A DNA stretch of 5,880 nt from an uncultured bacterium (GCA_900551675.1 URXH01000101.1:1-5880); one strand, 5' to 3'. Counted from the stretch's first letter, positions 1 through 5,869 are shown. Numbers and translations: made by a program. The notes: a model not told the origin generated them from the letters alone.

Positions 1-19
1 ATGATTTTCTATATATTGT

Positions 20-58
20 CCTATCGCCCCTTTGGGGAGAGAGTTAGAGAGAGGGCTG
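20..58. repeat. Possible dispersed G/C-rich repeat patch downstream of the PdxA-family gene
   Basis: The non-coding stretch 1-110 follows the stop of the minus-strand operon. Within it, 27-37 reads CCCC-TTT-GGGG, a 4-bp hairpin, followed by a GAGAGAG-TTA-GAGAGAGGG purine stretch at 38-54. This composition stands out from the AT-rich surroundings. It resembles the CCCTCTC...CTCTCCCC type of small dispersed repeat seen in many bacterial genomes, read here on the minus strand. That family resemblance is from memory; only one copy is in the window. A run of ten A (70-79) lies between this patch and the gene but has no hairpin before it, so it is not called as a terminator. No gene is seen in 1-110. 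Confidence 0.35.
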
Positions 59-110
59 ATATTCTAATCAAAAAAAAAACATCCGCCTTCTATTCTGTCT
101 TCCAAAATAT

Positions 111-1037
111 TTACAAAACTGATTTTATAGCTTCAATCATACCTGTTTCATCGGCAATGTTTCTTCCTGCGATATCAAATGCTGTTCCATGCCCGGGCGA
201 AGTTCTTATAATATCAAGTCCTATTGTCATATTAACGGTCTTATCACCTGCAATGGTCTTTATAGGTATTAATCCTTGATCATGATAATTTGCGATACAA
301 CAGTCATAATCCAATGCCTTTATAAACAATGTATCAGCAGGAAGCGGATTTGTAATATTAACACCTCTTGATCGCAGTTCTTCAACAGCAGGAATTAAAA
401 TATCTATTTCCTCCCGTCCAAGAATTCCATTCTCGCCCGCATGAGGATTAAACCCGCATAGTGCAAATTTTGGATCTGTAATTTTTAAATGTTTTACAAA
501 AAATTCTTTTAAATTAAGAATTTTTTCAACAACCATGTCTTTTGTCAAGATAATATCTTTTAATGCTACATGGCGTGTCAAAAGAAGAACTCTAAAATTT
601 CCTGCAACAAAAAGCATTTCTGCCAGTTGACTGTCATGAGCAAGATATTTTTGCAAAATTTCTGTCTGGCCGTTGAATTTATGGCCTGCAAGATATAAAG
701 CATTTTTGGCAACAGGAGCAGTAACTAATGCTTTTGCATTTATTTCACAAGCTTTTTTAACGGATTGAAAAGAAAATTCTCCGGCTTCTTTTGTAACTTT
801 CCCTGGTTCAATATCCGCATCATACGGAATTTCGATGATCTGATATTTATTAGTAATTAAAGGATTAGATTCTGAAACAAGTTCAGAATGACTTCTCTTA
901 CCGTAAAAATCTAAAATCCTTTTGTTAGAAATTAAAACAATACTTGCAGGCGGTAAGTCAAGCTTCTTTAGCGCTTTAATCGTAATTTCGGCTCCTATAC
1001 CGTTTGGATCTCCTGTTGTTATAGCAATTTTATTCAT
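111..1037 (-). CDS. pdxA: PdxA-family 4-phosphohydroxyacid dehydrogenase (PdxA or PdxA2 type)
   Basis: This 308-residue protein is a complete PdxA-family NAD-dependent metal dehydrogenase, slightly shorter than E. coli PdxA (329). Family motifs are in order: GDPNGIGAE near the N-terminus, HVAL with metal ligand His156, NPHAGE with His199, GREEIDILIPA, PLPADTLF, YHDQG with His252, and substrate residues Lys260, Asn269 and Arg278. The usual GHTE substrate motif is GQTE here (Gln124). The ATG at 1037 is chosen because it puts MNKIAITTGDPNG at the N-terminus. The reading frame extends to a TTG at 1061, but that adds eight non-family residues. The start overlaps the kinase stop by 8 bp (ATGAATAA) with no clear Shine-Dalgarno, implying translational coupling. 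PdxA oxidises 4-phosphohydroxy-L-threonine in pyridoxal phosphate synthesis. Paralogs paired with DUF1537 kinases (PdxA2) oxidise and decarboxylate 4-phospho-D-threonate or 4-phospho-D-erythronate. The neighbour favours PdxA2, but sequence alone does not settle it. Residues 49-57 are encoded by a palindromic repeat. Confidence 0.9.
   Translation of the reverse strand: MNKIAITTGDPNGIGAEITIKALKKLDLPPASIVLISNKRILDFYGKRSHSELVSESNPLITNKYQIIEIPYDADIEPGKVTKEAGEFSFQSVKKACEINAKALVTAPVAKNALYLAGHKFNGQTEILQKYLAHDSQLAEMLFVAGNFRVLLLTRHVALKDIILTKDMVVEKILNLKEFFVKHLKITDPKFALCGFNPHAGENGILGREEIDILIPAVEELRSRGVNITNPLPADTLFIKALDYDCCIANYHDQGLIPIKTIAGDKTVNMTIGLDIIRTSPGHGTAFDIAGRNIADETGMIEAIKSVL
867..892. repeat. Small palindromic repeat inserted in frame in the PdxA-family gene
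   Basis: Positions 869-876 (ATTCTGAA) and 882-889 (TTCAGAAT) form a perfect 8-bp inverted repeat around the 5-base loop ACAAG. The flanks AG and GAC match a small palindrome that I recall as recurrent across many bacterial genomes, whose translation gives peptides of the type HSELVSES. Here it is read on the minus strand as S-H-S-E-L-V-S-E-S, residues 49-57 of the PdxA-family protein. It falls in a poorly conserved loop between the N-terminal GDPNGIG motif and the first conserved VTAPV block, so the frame and the fold can tolerate it. The palindrome is seen directly; the repeat-family identity is from memory, and only one copy is in this window. Confidence 0.65.
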
Positions 1038-2352
1038 TTTGCAAACCGCCGTGAGTTTCAAAATACTTTAAAATATCAATCAAAGTATTGGCGTTGCCAA
1101 GATTTCCCGATTTTGTAACAATCCACTGTGCATTATGATCAAGTGTCAGAGCAATAGCAGGAGCAACTTCATCAATAAGCTGAAGCTGATAAGCACCTAT
1201 TGCACTACAGCATTTATAAGATGTTTCACCGCCCAGAGTTATTAAAATAGCTTCTTTGCGGGCTAACACACGTCTTGTTAATTCTGCGAGAAAATCTGTT
1301 ATAACGCAGGCAAGATTAGCTTTAGTTAATTCAGCATTCAATGAATCTTCAGAGAATCCGTCAAATTCTTTTATCAGCTTAGAAGTATGAACAACAACAG
1401 TATTTTCAAATCTAAGATTTGACACAATGCGTTCAACAAGTTCATCTTTTACACCATCAAGAACTGTCTTCAAATCGAGGTTTATTGTCAAAACATCATC
1501 AAATTCATCGCTGTTTTCAAGTTTTTCTATCTGATTGGCAGTAATTTGTGTTGCACTTCCCGACACAATAAGTTTCGGAAGGCGGGGGAATGTCTTAATT
1601 ATATGTTCTGCATCCAGATCCGCAAACCAGTATTCACCCAGAGCCTGTGCGAAAGCAGCAGTTCCTGCAGGCAAAATTTTATTTTCAGATTTTTTTATTG
1701 CTAATGCAATTTGTTCAATATCAACTGTAGATACAGCATCCGCAACAATAAGTTTTTTCCCATCTCTTACAAGTTCATTAATTTTTTGCAGAATAGGACC
1801 TGCACCCTTCATGATTGTCTTAAGCTCCAGACTGCCTATAAGGTCTTGATACTGCGGAAGAACCTGAGATTTTAATAATGTTGGAATATGAGATTCAAAA
1901 ATAGGAGAATACGGATCTCTTGCCATTTCGGTTCTTTCTATGGGCACCCCTTTTAAAAGATGATAACCGCCTACTGTTGTTCTTATCTCCGCAGGAAATG
2001 CAGGAACAACAATTGCGGCATCATATTCCAAAACAGATAAAATACCCAAAACTTCTACAGCAATATTGCCTCTCAGCGTTGAATCGATTTTTTTGTAAAA
2101 ATAATCGGGATTAAGTTTATCAACAAACATTTTCGCTGATTTCAGAACTTTTTCATAAGCAATTTCAGGCTCAACATTTCTTGATTCTGTTGAAATCGCC
2201 CAGGTCTGGGTATTTTTGATATTTAAAGGCTCTATTTCATCAGACAGCAAAATCTGAGTATTAGCACCCTTCAAATGAAACTGTAATGCCGTATCATTTG
2301 CCCCCGTCAAATCATCGGCAATTATTCCGACAATATTAGAATTAATTATCAT
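1030..2352 (-). CDS. DUF1537 four-carbon acid-sugar kinase (threonate/erythronate kinase family)
   Basis: This 440-residue protein is a full-length member of the DUF1537 (four-carbon acid-sugar kinase) family, which usually runs about 420-440 residues. The N-terminal sugar-binding domain shows IADDLTGANDTALQF (11-25), YKKIDSTLRGN (86-96), VPAFP (116-120), TTVGGYHLL (125-133) and DPYSPIFESHIP (146-157). The C-terminal nucleotide-binding domain shows VSGSAT (263-268), LGGETS (373-378) and VTKSGNLGN (412-420). Characterised relatives use ATP to phosphorylate C4 of D-threonate, L-threonate or D-erythronate, making the substrate of a PdxA2 dehydrogenase or an aldolase. The PdxA-family gene directly downstream fits the first case, so D-threonate or D-erythronate is the likeliest substrate, but specificity cannot be read here. 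4-hydroxythreonine is a speculative alternative. Its ATG overlaps the ssb stop as ATGA, and an AGGA sits only three bases upstream, so translation is probably coupled to ssb. The protein should be cytoplasmic; no signal peptide is seen. Confidence 0.92.
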   Translation of the reverse strand: MIINSNIVGIIADDLTGANDTALQFHLKGANTQILLSDEIEPLNIKNTQTWAISTESRNVEPEIAYEKVLKSAKMFVDKLNPDYFYKKIDSTLRGNIAVEVLGILSVLEYDAAIVVPAFPAEIRTTVGGYHLLKGVPIERTEMARDPYSPIFESHIPTLLKSQVLPQYQDLIGSLELKTIMKGAGPILQKINELVRDGKKLIVADAVSTVDIEQIALAIKKSENKILPAGTAAFAQALGEYWFADLDAEHIIKTFPRLPKLIVSGSATQITANQIEKLENSDEFDDVLTINLDLKTVLDGVKDELVERIVSNLRFENTVVVHTSKLIKEFDGFSEDSLNAELTKANLACVITDFLAELTRRVLARKEAILITLGGETSYKCCSAIGAYQLQLIDEVAPAIALTLDHNAQWIVTKSGNLGNANTLIDILKYFETHGGLQNE

Positions 2353-2687
2353 AATTCCTGCTCAACATCCCTTTTTGAACCTAATAATCTTATACTGTTT
2401 GCGATAATAAGAAAATTTTCTCTTTCATTGCCCGTAGCTTTATCAGTCCATTTATTCTGCCCGATTCTGCCGTCAACTACAACCTGAATACCTTTTTTTA
2501 CATATTCTCCGGCAAATTCGGCAAGTTTATCCCAAACATCTATATTAAACCAATCAGCAACTTCTGATTTTGTTTTAGGATCCCAACGGTTTACTGCAAT
2601 AGAAAAATTTGCCTTAACCTTACCGGATTCAAAATATCTTATTTCGGCATCGCGTCCTACTCTGCCTACTAAAACTGCCGTATTCAT
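2349..2687 (-). CDS. ssb: Single-stranded DNA-binding protein, short form without acidic C-terminal tail
   Basis: This 112-residue protein is a one-domain OB-fold SSB. It starts MNTAVLVGRVGRDAEIRYF and contains the family blocks FSIAVNRW (28-35), DWFNIDVW (45-52), YVKKGIQVVVDGRI (62-75) and RLLGSKRD (100-107). Trp35, Trp46, Trp52 and Trp80 are candidates for base stacking. SSB tetramers coat single-stranded DNA during replication, repair and recombination. The protein ends about seven residues after the OB fold, with no glycine/proline-rich linker and no DDDIPF-like acidic tip, which in E. coli recruits partner proteins. The shortness and the LLGSKRD ending recall cyanobacterial SSBs. The start is secure: GAGGT lies six bases upstream of the ATG. 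It is the first gene of a three-gene operon with the kinase and PdxA-family genes. It could be the housekeeping SSB or an accessory one. Confidence 0.95.
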   Translation of the reverse strand: MNTAVLVGRVGRDAEIRYFESGKVKANFSIAVNRWDPKTKSEVADWFNIDVWDKLAEFAGEYVKKGIQVVVDGRIGQNKWTDKATGNERENFLIIANSIRLLGSKRDVEQEL

Positions 2688-2696
2688 ATCTATACC

Positions 2697-2701
2697 TCTT
2701 T
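2697..2701 (-). promoter_or_regulatory. Ribosome binding site of ssb
   Basis: The minus strand reads AAAGAGGT before the ATG, with the AGAGG core about seven bases from the start codon. This is the only good Shine-Dalgarno in the three-gene operon. The two downstream genes have short-spaced or no such sites and depend on overlap with the preceding gene. Confidence 0.7.
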
Positions 2702-2717
2702 CTTTATAATAATAGAT

Positions 2718-2747
2718 ATTTTACAACAAAAAACCTCATCTCTGCAA
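2718..2747 (-). promoter_or_regulatory. Candidate sigma-70 promoter for the ssb-kinase-pdxA operon
   Basis: On the minus strand, TTGCAG (2742-2747) and TAAAAT (2718-2723) are spaced by 18 bases, a reasonable sigma-70 pair with four and five matches to consensus. It lies about 30 bases upstream of the ssb start, in the 103-bp gap behind the methyltransferase gene. That gap has only a weak AT-only inverted repeat (2775-2791) after the methyltransferase stop, so read-through from upstream is also possible. AT-rich DNA yields chance promoters, so confidence is moderate. Confidence 0.4.
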
Positions 2748-2790
2748 AATATACGTAACTTTTTGTAACATTAAACTAATTCTAAATTAG

Positions 2791-3735
2791 TCAATACGCA
2801 ATTAACACTAAATCTGCTGTCGGAATTGCGAATTCACTTCTCCTTATCATAAACTTATACTCCGGATTCAATTTCGAAATTTTATCTTTCATTTCAAAAA
2901 AATCTTCAGGAGTGTGATAAATTGCAATAACGAGAACAGGTTTATATTGTCTGATAAGCTCTGAGGCACCGGCAACAATCTGACTTTCAAATCCTTCCGT
3001 ATCCATTTTTATCAATCCTAAATTATTACCTTTATAATCGGCATCAATAGTTGTTATTTCACAATTTTCAACAGCGCAATTAAATGAAATGTCAATTCGT
3101 TCCTGCCTTGCTCCCAAACCTTTATGAATCGGGGAAATAGCTCCTCCTTCACCGTAAGAATTTATTTTATCTGCAACTTTTTTAACAATATCGCAATATA
3201 CAGATAATGGTTCGTATACATATATCGCAGAATCCGGAAACAAATCTTTAAATATCAAAGCAGTATCACCATTACACCCGCCAGCATCAATTATATCTTT
3301 TCCGTTAACAGTATCTAAAACGGCCTGAGGTAAATCAAATAAACCATACTTATTGAGAAAAGTAAACTTGTTAAAAGCAGCAATTTCCGGTACAGGCTGC
3401 TTAAACGCCATTGTTTCATATTTCTTTAACAAATTTGTATCATAATCAGACCAATAATTCCTGGAGGTATAATTACCCCAAATTTTTGACAATCTCATAA
3501 AATCATCTATATAATCGCAAGAAATTTTATCAAGATTTTGTTTTAAATTCCTTATTTTTAACTCTATATTATTAGATTTAAAATATTGTTCAAAAGCTTC
3601 TGCAAAAAAGCTCTGAACTTTATATCCCTTAAAAATATATAAACAGTTTTTCCCAAAAATTCTGACTATATTAAACTTTACATTTCCTTGATCATAATAC
3701 CTTGATATAACTGAAAGTATTCTATCCATAAACAT
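2791..3735 (-). CDS. FkbM-family SAM-dependent methyltransferase
   Basis: This protein has 314 residues from the ATG at 3735. An N-terminal segment of about 145 residues has no motif I recognise. A class I methyltransferase fold follows: IDAGGCNGDTALIF (motif I, SAM binding, about 149-162), VYEP (about 173-176, acidic end of the second strand), and LIKMDTEGFESQIVAGA (about 241-257). Next comes PVLVIAIYHTPEDFFEM (about 266-282). The KMDTEG-E...GA and YH-PEDF signatures are typical of FkbM proteins, which often O-methylate sugars or secondary metabolites and commonly sit in surface-glycan loci. The substrate here is unknown and no glycosyltransferases are nearby. It is cytoplasmic, with no signal peptide or membrane helix evident. 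The frame extends to a TTG at 3750, but the promoter at 3759-3787 would start transcription near 3752, so ATG 3735 or ATG 3729 is more likely. No strong Shine-Dalgarno is visible for any of these starts. Confidence 0.85.
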   Translation of the reverse strand: MFMDRILSVISRYYDQGNVKFNIVRIFGKNCLYIFKGYKVQSFFAEAFEQYFKSNNIELKIRNLKQNLDKISCDYIDDFMRLSKIWGNYTSRNYWSDYDTNLLKKYETMAFKQPVPEIAAFNKFTFLNKYGLFDLPQAVLDTVNGKDIIDAGGCNGDTALIFKDLFPDSAIYVYEPLSVYCDIVKKVADKINSYGEGGAISPIHKGLGARQERIDISFNCAVENCEITTIDADYKGNNLGLIKMDTEGFESQIVAGASELIRQYKPVLVIAIYHTPEDFFEMKDKISKLNPEYKFMIRRSEFAIPTADLVLIAY

Positions 3736-3758
3736 AATAAAATTTACCAATTTTTGTT

Positions 3759-3787
3759 ATTATGCTAAAAAATATAAATAATGTCAA
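3759..3787 (-). promoter_or_regulatory. Near-consensus sigma-70 promoter of the methyltransferase gene
   Basis: On the minus strand a perfect TTGACA (3782-3787) is followed after 17 bases by CATAAT (3759-3764), five of six matches. Transcription should begin around 3751-3753. That leaves a leader of roughly 17-24 bases to ATG 3735 or ATG 3729, and almost none to the upstream TTG at 3750. The promoter diverges from the thrS promoter region. Confidence 0.7.
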
Positions 3788-3808
3788 ATTCACTTTAAAT
3801 CAAAGATA

Positions 3809-3837
3809 TTGTAATTAAATTATATCGGTGTTAGTAT
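3809..3837 (+). promoter_or_regulatory. thrS: Candidate thrS promoter
   Basis: TTGTAA (3809-3814) and TAGTAT (3832-3837) are separated by 17 bases; each hexamer has four matches to the sigma-70 consensus. A start near 3844 would give a leader of about 100 bases that includes the whole structured element at 3854-3927. The match is weak in AT-rich DNA, and other starts in 3751-3850 are possible. Confidence 0.3.
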
Positions 3838-3853
3838 TTGATTGTAGCAGTTA

Positions 3854-3927
3854 GGGGGATCCGCCCCAAAAATTTCTCAGCCTCCCTTGTAAAGGGAGGG
3901 GGACCGCAAAAGCGGTGGAGAAATTTT
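3854..3927 (+). repeat. G/C-rich three-way-junction inverted-repeat element in the thrS leader
   Basis: The element has an outer perfect 10-bp stem, AAAATTTCTC (3869-3878) with GAGAAATTTT (3918-3927). Inside are two perfect hairpins: CCTCCCTT/AAGGGAGG (3881-3888 and 3892-3899, loop GTA) and ACCGC/GCGGT (3903-3907 and 3912-3916, loop AAAA). Together they form a cloverleaf-like junction. Just outside, GGGGGATCCGC (3854-3864) repeats imperfectly as GGGGGACCGC (3898-3907), so alternative pairings exist. It ends seven bases before the thrS Shine-Dalgarno. The CCTCCCTT-GTA-AAGGGAGG core resembles dispersed repeats I recall from gut bacteria, so a mobile palindromic repeat is the leading reading. 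If transcribed, it would also be a structured leader able to affect thrS translation. Confidence 0.75.
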
Positions 3928-3933
3928 ATTAAG

Positions 3934-3939
3934 AAAGGA
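3934..3939 (+). promoter_or_regulatory. thrS: Ribosome binding site of thrS
   Basis: AAAGGA lies six bases before the ATG at 3946, just beyond the outer stem of the structured element. It fixes the start codon and therefore supports a synthetase that truly begins without a TGS domain. Confidence 0.75.
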
Positions 3940-3945
3940 TAAAAA

Positions 3946-5751
3946 ATGGAAAAAAACAATGAAACTTTAAGTGTTTTAAGACACTCAACATCACACGTTA
4001 TGGCACAAGCCGTTCAAAAGCTGTTTCCGTCAGCAAAGTTGGCTATCGGACCTGCGATTGAAAACGGTTTTTATTATGACTTTGATTTAACAGACGGTCA
4101 TGCTTTCACACAGGAAGACCTTATAAAAATCGAAGAAGAAATGAAAAATATTGTTAAACAAAATCTTTCATTTGAAAAATACGTAATCCCAGATGTTGAA
4201 AAACAAATTGCTGAATTTAAGGCTGAAGGCGAGATTTACAAAGCAGAATTATTGGAAGAACACAAAAATGACAATCCGACTTTATACCTGACAAAAGATA
4301 AAGACGGAAATGTTTTATTCAACGATCTTTGTGCTGGACCTCACCTTCCGAATACTTCATATATTAAAGCAAATGCATTCAAACTCTTAAAAGTTGCAGG
4401 CGCATACTGGAGAGGTAATGCTAAAAATAAAATGCTCCAGAGAATTTATGCAACTGCATTCTGGACAAAAGAAGATTTAGCAGATTACCTTCACTTCTTA
4501 GAAGAAGCTGAAAAACGCGACCACAGGAAGATCGGTGCAAAACTTGATTTGTTCTCTACAAGGGATGAATTAGGCGGAGGACTTGTACTCTGGCATCCGA
4601 ATCTGGCAATTGTCAGAGAAGAAATTGAAAATTACTGGAGAACCGAACACAGAAAACGCGGTTATGTAATTGTAAACACCCCTCACATAGCAAAATCAAA
4701 ACTCTGGGAAATTTCGGGACACGCAGATCACTACCGTGAAAATATGTTCTTTATCCAAAAAGATGAAGATTCTGACGAACAATTTATCTTGAAACCTATG
4801 AATTGTCCTTTCCATATTTTAATTTATCAGGCAAACAGATATTCATACCGTTCATTACCATTAAGAATGGCTGAACTCGGAACCGTTTACAGAAAAGAAA
4901 AATCTGGTGCACTGTCGGGATTAACTCGAGTACAGGGCTTCACACAGGACGATGCTCACATTTTCTGTACACCAGAACAGCTTGTTGACGAAATCAATGA
5001 AATTATTGACTTTGTAGCTGATACAATGGACATTTTTAATATGAAATTTGAAGTTGAATTATCAACTCGCCCTGAAAGTTATGTAGGGGAAATAGAAAAC
5101 TGGAACAGAGCTGAAGCAGGCTTGAAAGAAGCTATGGACAGGCGCGGAATGAAATATGATATTAATGAGGGTGATGGAGCATTCTACGGCCCTAAAATTG
5201 ACTTTAAAGTCAAAGATGCTATAGGAAGAACATGGCAGTGCGCGACAATTCAGCTCGATTTTAACCTTCCTGAAAGATTTGATATCAAATATCAGGATAA
5301 AGACGGCTCGATGAAAACTCCTGTTATGCTTCACCGTGTAATTTTCGGTTCAATGGAACGCTTCCACGGAATTTTAATTGAGCACTATGCAGGCGCCTTC
5401 CCGACCTGGCTTGCTCCTACACAGGTTGCAATCGTTCCGATTTCGAACGAAAAACACATAGATTTTGCAGAAAAAATCTACAGAAAAATGCGTGATGCAG
5501 GAATCAGAGTAAATCTTGATGACCGCTCCGAAAGTATGAATTACAAAATCAGAGAAAGTCTGCAGGATAAGAAAATTCCTTACGTTTGCGTAGTAGGCGA
5601 CAAAGAAATTGAAGCAGATGCGGTTGCTGTTCGCGCACGCGGTATCGGACAGGTCGGAACAATAGGAGTCGATGAATTTATCAAAAAAATTCAGGATGAA
5701 ATACATTCCAGAAGCTCCGAATCTTTTGCGAAATCACTTGTTAAAGCATAA
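3946..5751 (+). CDS. thrS: Threonyl-tRNA synthetase lacking the N-terminal TGS domain
   Basis: This 601-residue class II synthetase charges tRNA-Thr with threonine using ATP in the cytoplasm. The editing (N2) domain begins almost at once: HSTSH (His13, His17) and LCAGPH (Cys129, His133) match the site that clears mischarged Ser-tRNA-Thr. The catalytic core carries the zinc ligands Cys287 (MNCPFH), His338 (DDAHIF) and His463 (MLHR). It also carries motif 2 (VYRKEKSGALSGLTRVQGF, 314-332, Arg316) and motif 3 (GSMERFHGILIEHYAG, 468-483). The anticodon-binding domain runs from about 490 to 590 (WLAPTQVAIVPIS, then GDKEIEADAVAVRARG). E. coli ThrRS has 642 residues with a TGS domain of about 60 residues in front. 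Here only 12 residues precede HSTSH, and the region upstream holds the structured element and the ribosome binding site, so TGS is truly absent. Cyanobacterial ThrRS is similarly built, as I recall. All visible catalytic and editing residues are intact, so it should be functional. It appears monocistronic, ending at a strong terminator. Confidence 0.98.
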   Translation: MEKNNETLSVLRHSTSHVMAQAVQKLFPSAKLAIGPAIENGFYYDFDLTDGHAFTQEDLIKIEEEMKNIVKQNLSFEKYVIPDVEKQIAEFKAEGEIYKAELLEEHKNDNPTLYLTKDKDGNVLFNDLCAGPHLPNTSYIKANAFKLLKVAGAYWRGNAKNKMLQRIYATAFWTKEDLADYLHFLEEAEKRDHRKIGAKLDLFSTRDELGGGLVLWHPNLAIVREEIENYWRTEHRKRGYVIVNTPHIAKSKLWEISGHADHYRENMFFIQKDEDSDEQFILKPMNCPFHILIYQANRYSYRSLPLRMAELGTVYRKEKSGALSGLTRVQGFTQDDAHIFCTPEQLVDEINEIIDFVADTMDIFNMKFEVELSTRPESYVGEIENWNRAEAGLKEAMDRRGMKYDINEGDGAFYGPKIDFKVKDAIGRTWQCATIQLDFNLPERFDIKYQDKDGSMKTPVMLHRVIFGSMERFHGILIEHYAGAFPTWLAPTQVAIVPISNEKHIDFAEKIYRKMRDAGIRVNLDDRSESMNYKIRESLQDKKIPYVCVVGDKEIEADAVAVRARGIGQVGTIGVDEFIKKIQDEIHSRSSESFAKSLVKA

Positions 5752-5772
5752 TTTTAATACATTAAACACTAT

Positions 5773-5809
5773 AAAAAGCGGAATCTCCTTACAGGAGATT
5801 CCGCTTTTT
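5773..5809 (+). terminator. Strong intrinsic terminator after thrS
   Basis: A perfect 17-bp inverted repeat (5773-5789 with 5793-5809, loop TAC) contains the 12-bp core GCGGAATCTCCT flanked by five A and five T. It begins 21 bases after the thrS stop codon. The A-tract and T-tract make it nearly symmetric, so it could also stop transcripts arriving on the minus strand. It separates thrS from the next promoter. Confidence 0.95.
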
Positions 5810-5813
5810 CATA

Positions 5814-5842
5814 TTGACAAATAAAGAAAAATCGGAAATAAT
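5814..5842 (+). promoter_or_regulatory. Near-consensus sigma-70 promoter of the next gene
   Basis: A perfect TTGACA (5814-5819) is followed after 17 bases by AATAAT (5837-5842), five of six matches. Its -35 hexamer starts four bases after the thrS terminator stem. Transcription would begin near 5849, giving a short leader of about 30 bases to the ATG at 5878. The downstream gene therefore looks independently and strongly expressed. Confidence 0.75.
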
Positions 5843-5863
5843 AAAAATATAGTTTTAATTTTT

Positions 5864-5869
5864 AGGAGG
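5864..5869 (+). promoter_or_regulatory. Consensus ribosome binding site of the next gene
   Basis: AGGAGG lies eight bases before the ATG at 5878, the strongest Shine-Dalgarno in the window. It supports a real coding start at the right edge. Confidence 0.85.

Noticed and set aside
70..79. Run of ten A (T-tract on the minus strand) as terminator of the minus-strand operon
   Set aside because: No hairpin precedes it in the minus-strand direction.
1..279. Plus-strand open frame at the left edge, and other long frames opposite the kinase and thrS genes
   Set aside because: They lie antisense to well-supported genes, have no recognisable domains or suitable ribosome binding sites, and their proteins look like frame shadows.
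1038..1061. Eight-residue N-terminal extension of the PdxA-family protein from TTG 1061
   Set aside because: It starts with a rare codon, has no Shine-Dalgarno, and adds residues before the conserved N-terminus. The ATG at 1037 gives the family-typical start and an overlap suited to coupling.
2775..2791. 7-bp inverted repeat just after the methyltransferase stop as a terminator
   Set aside because: The stem is almost entirely A/T and is followed by TTTAATG rather than a clean T-tract, so it is too weak to call. Read-through into ssb remains possible.
3892..3917. T-box-like motif (AGGG, then GG and ACCGC) upstream of an aminoacyl-tRNA synthetase gene
   Set aside because: The stretch superficially resembles the T-box AGGGUGGNACCGCG core. 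However, the AGGG lies in a perfect hairpin with CCCT just upstream, the ACCGC pairs with the adjacent GCGGT, and no downstream CGTCCCT partner exists. No Stem I specifier structure or transcription terminator is visible before the start, and the likely leader is only about 100 bases.
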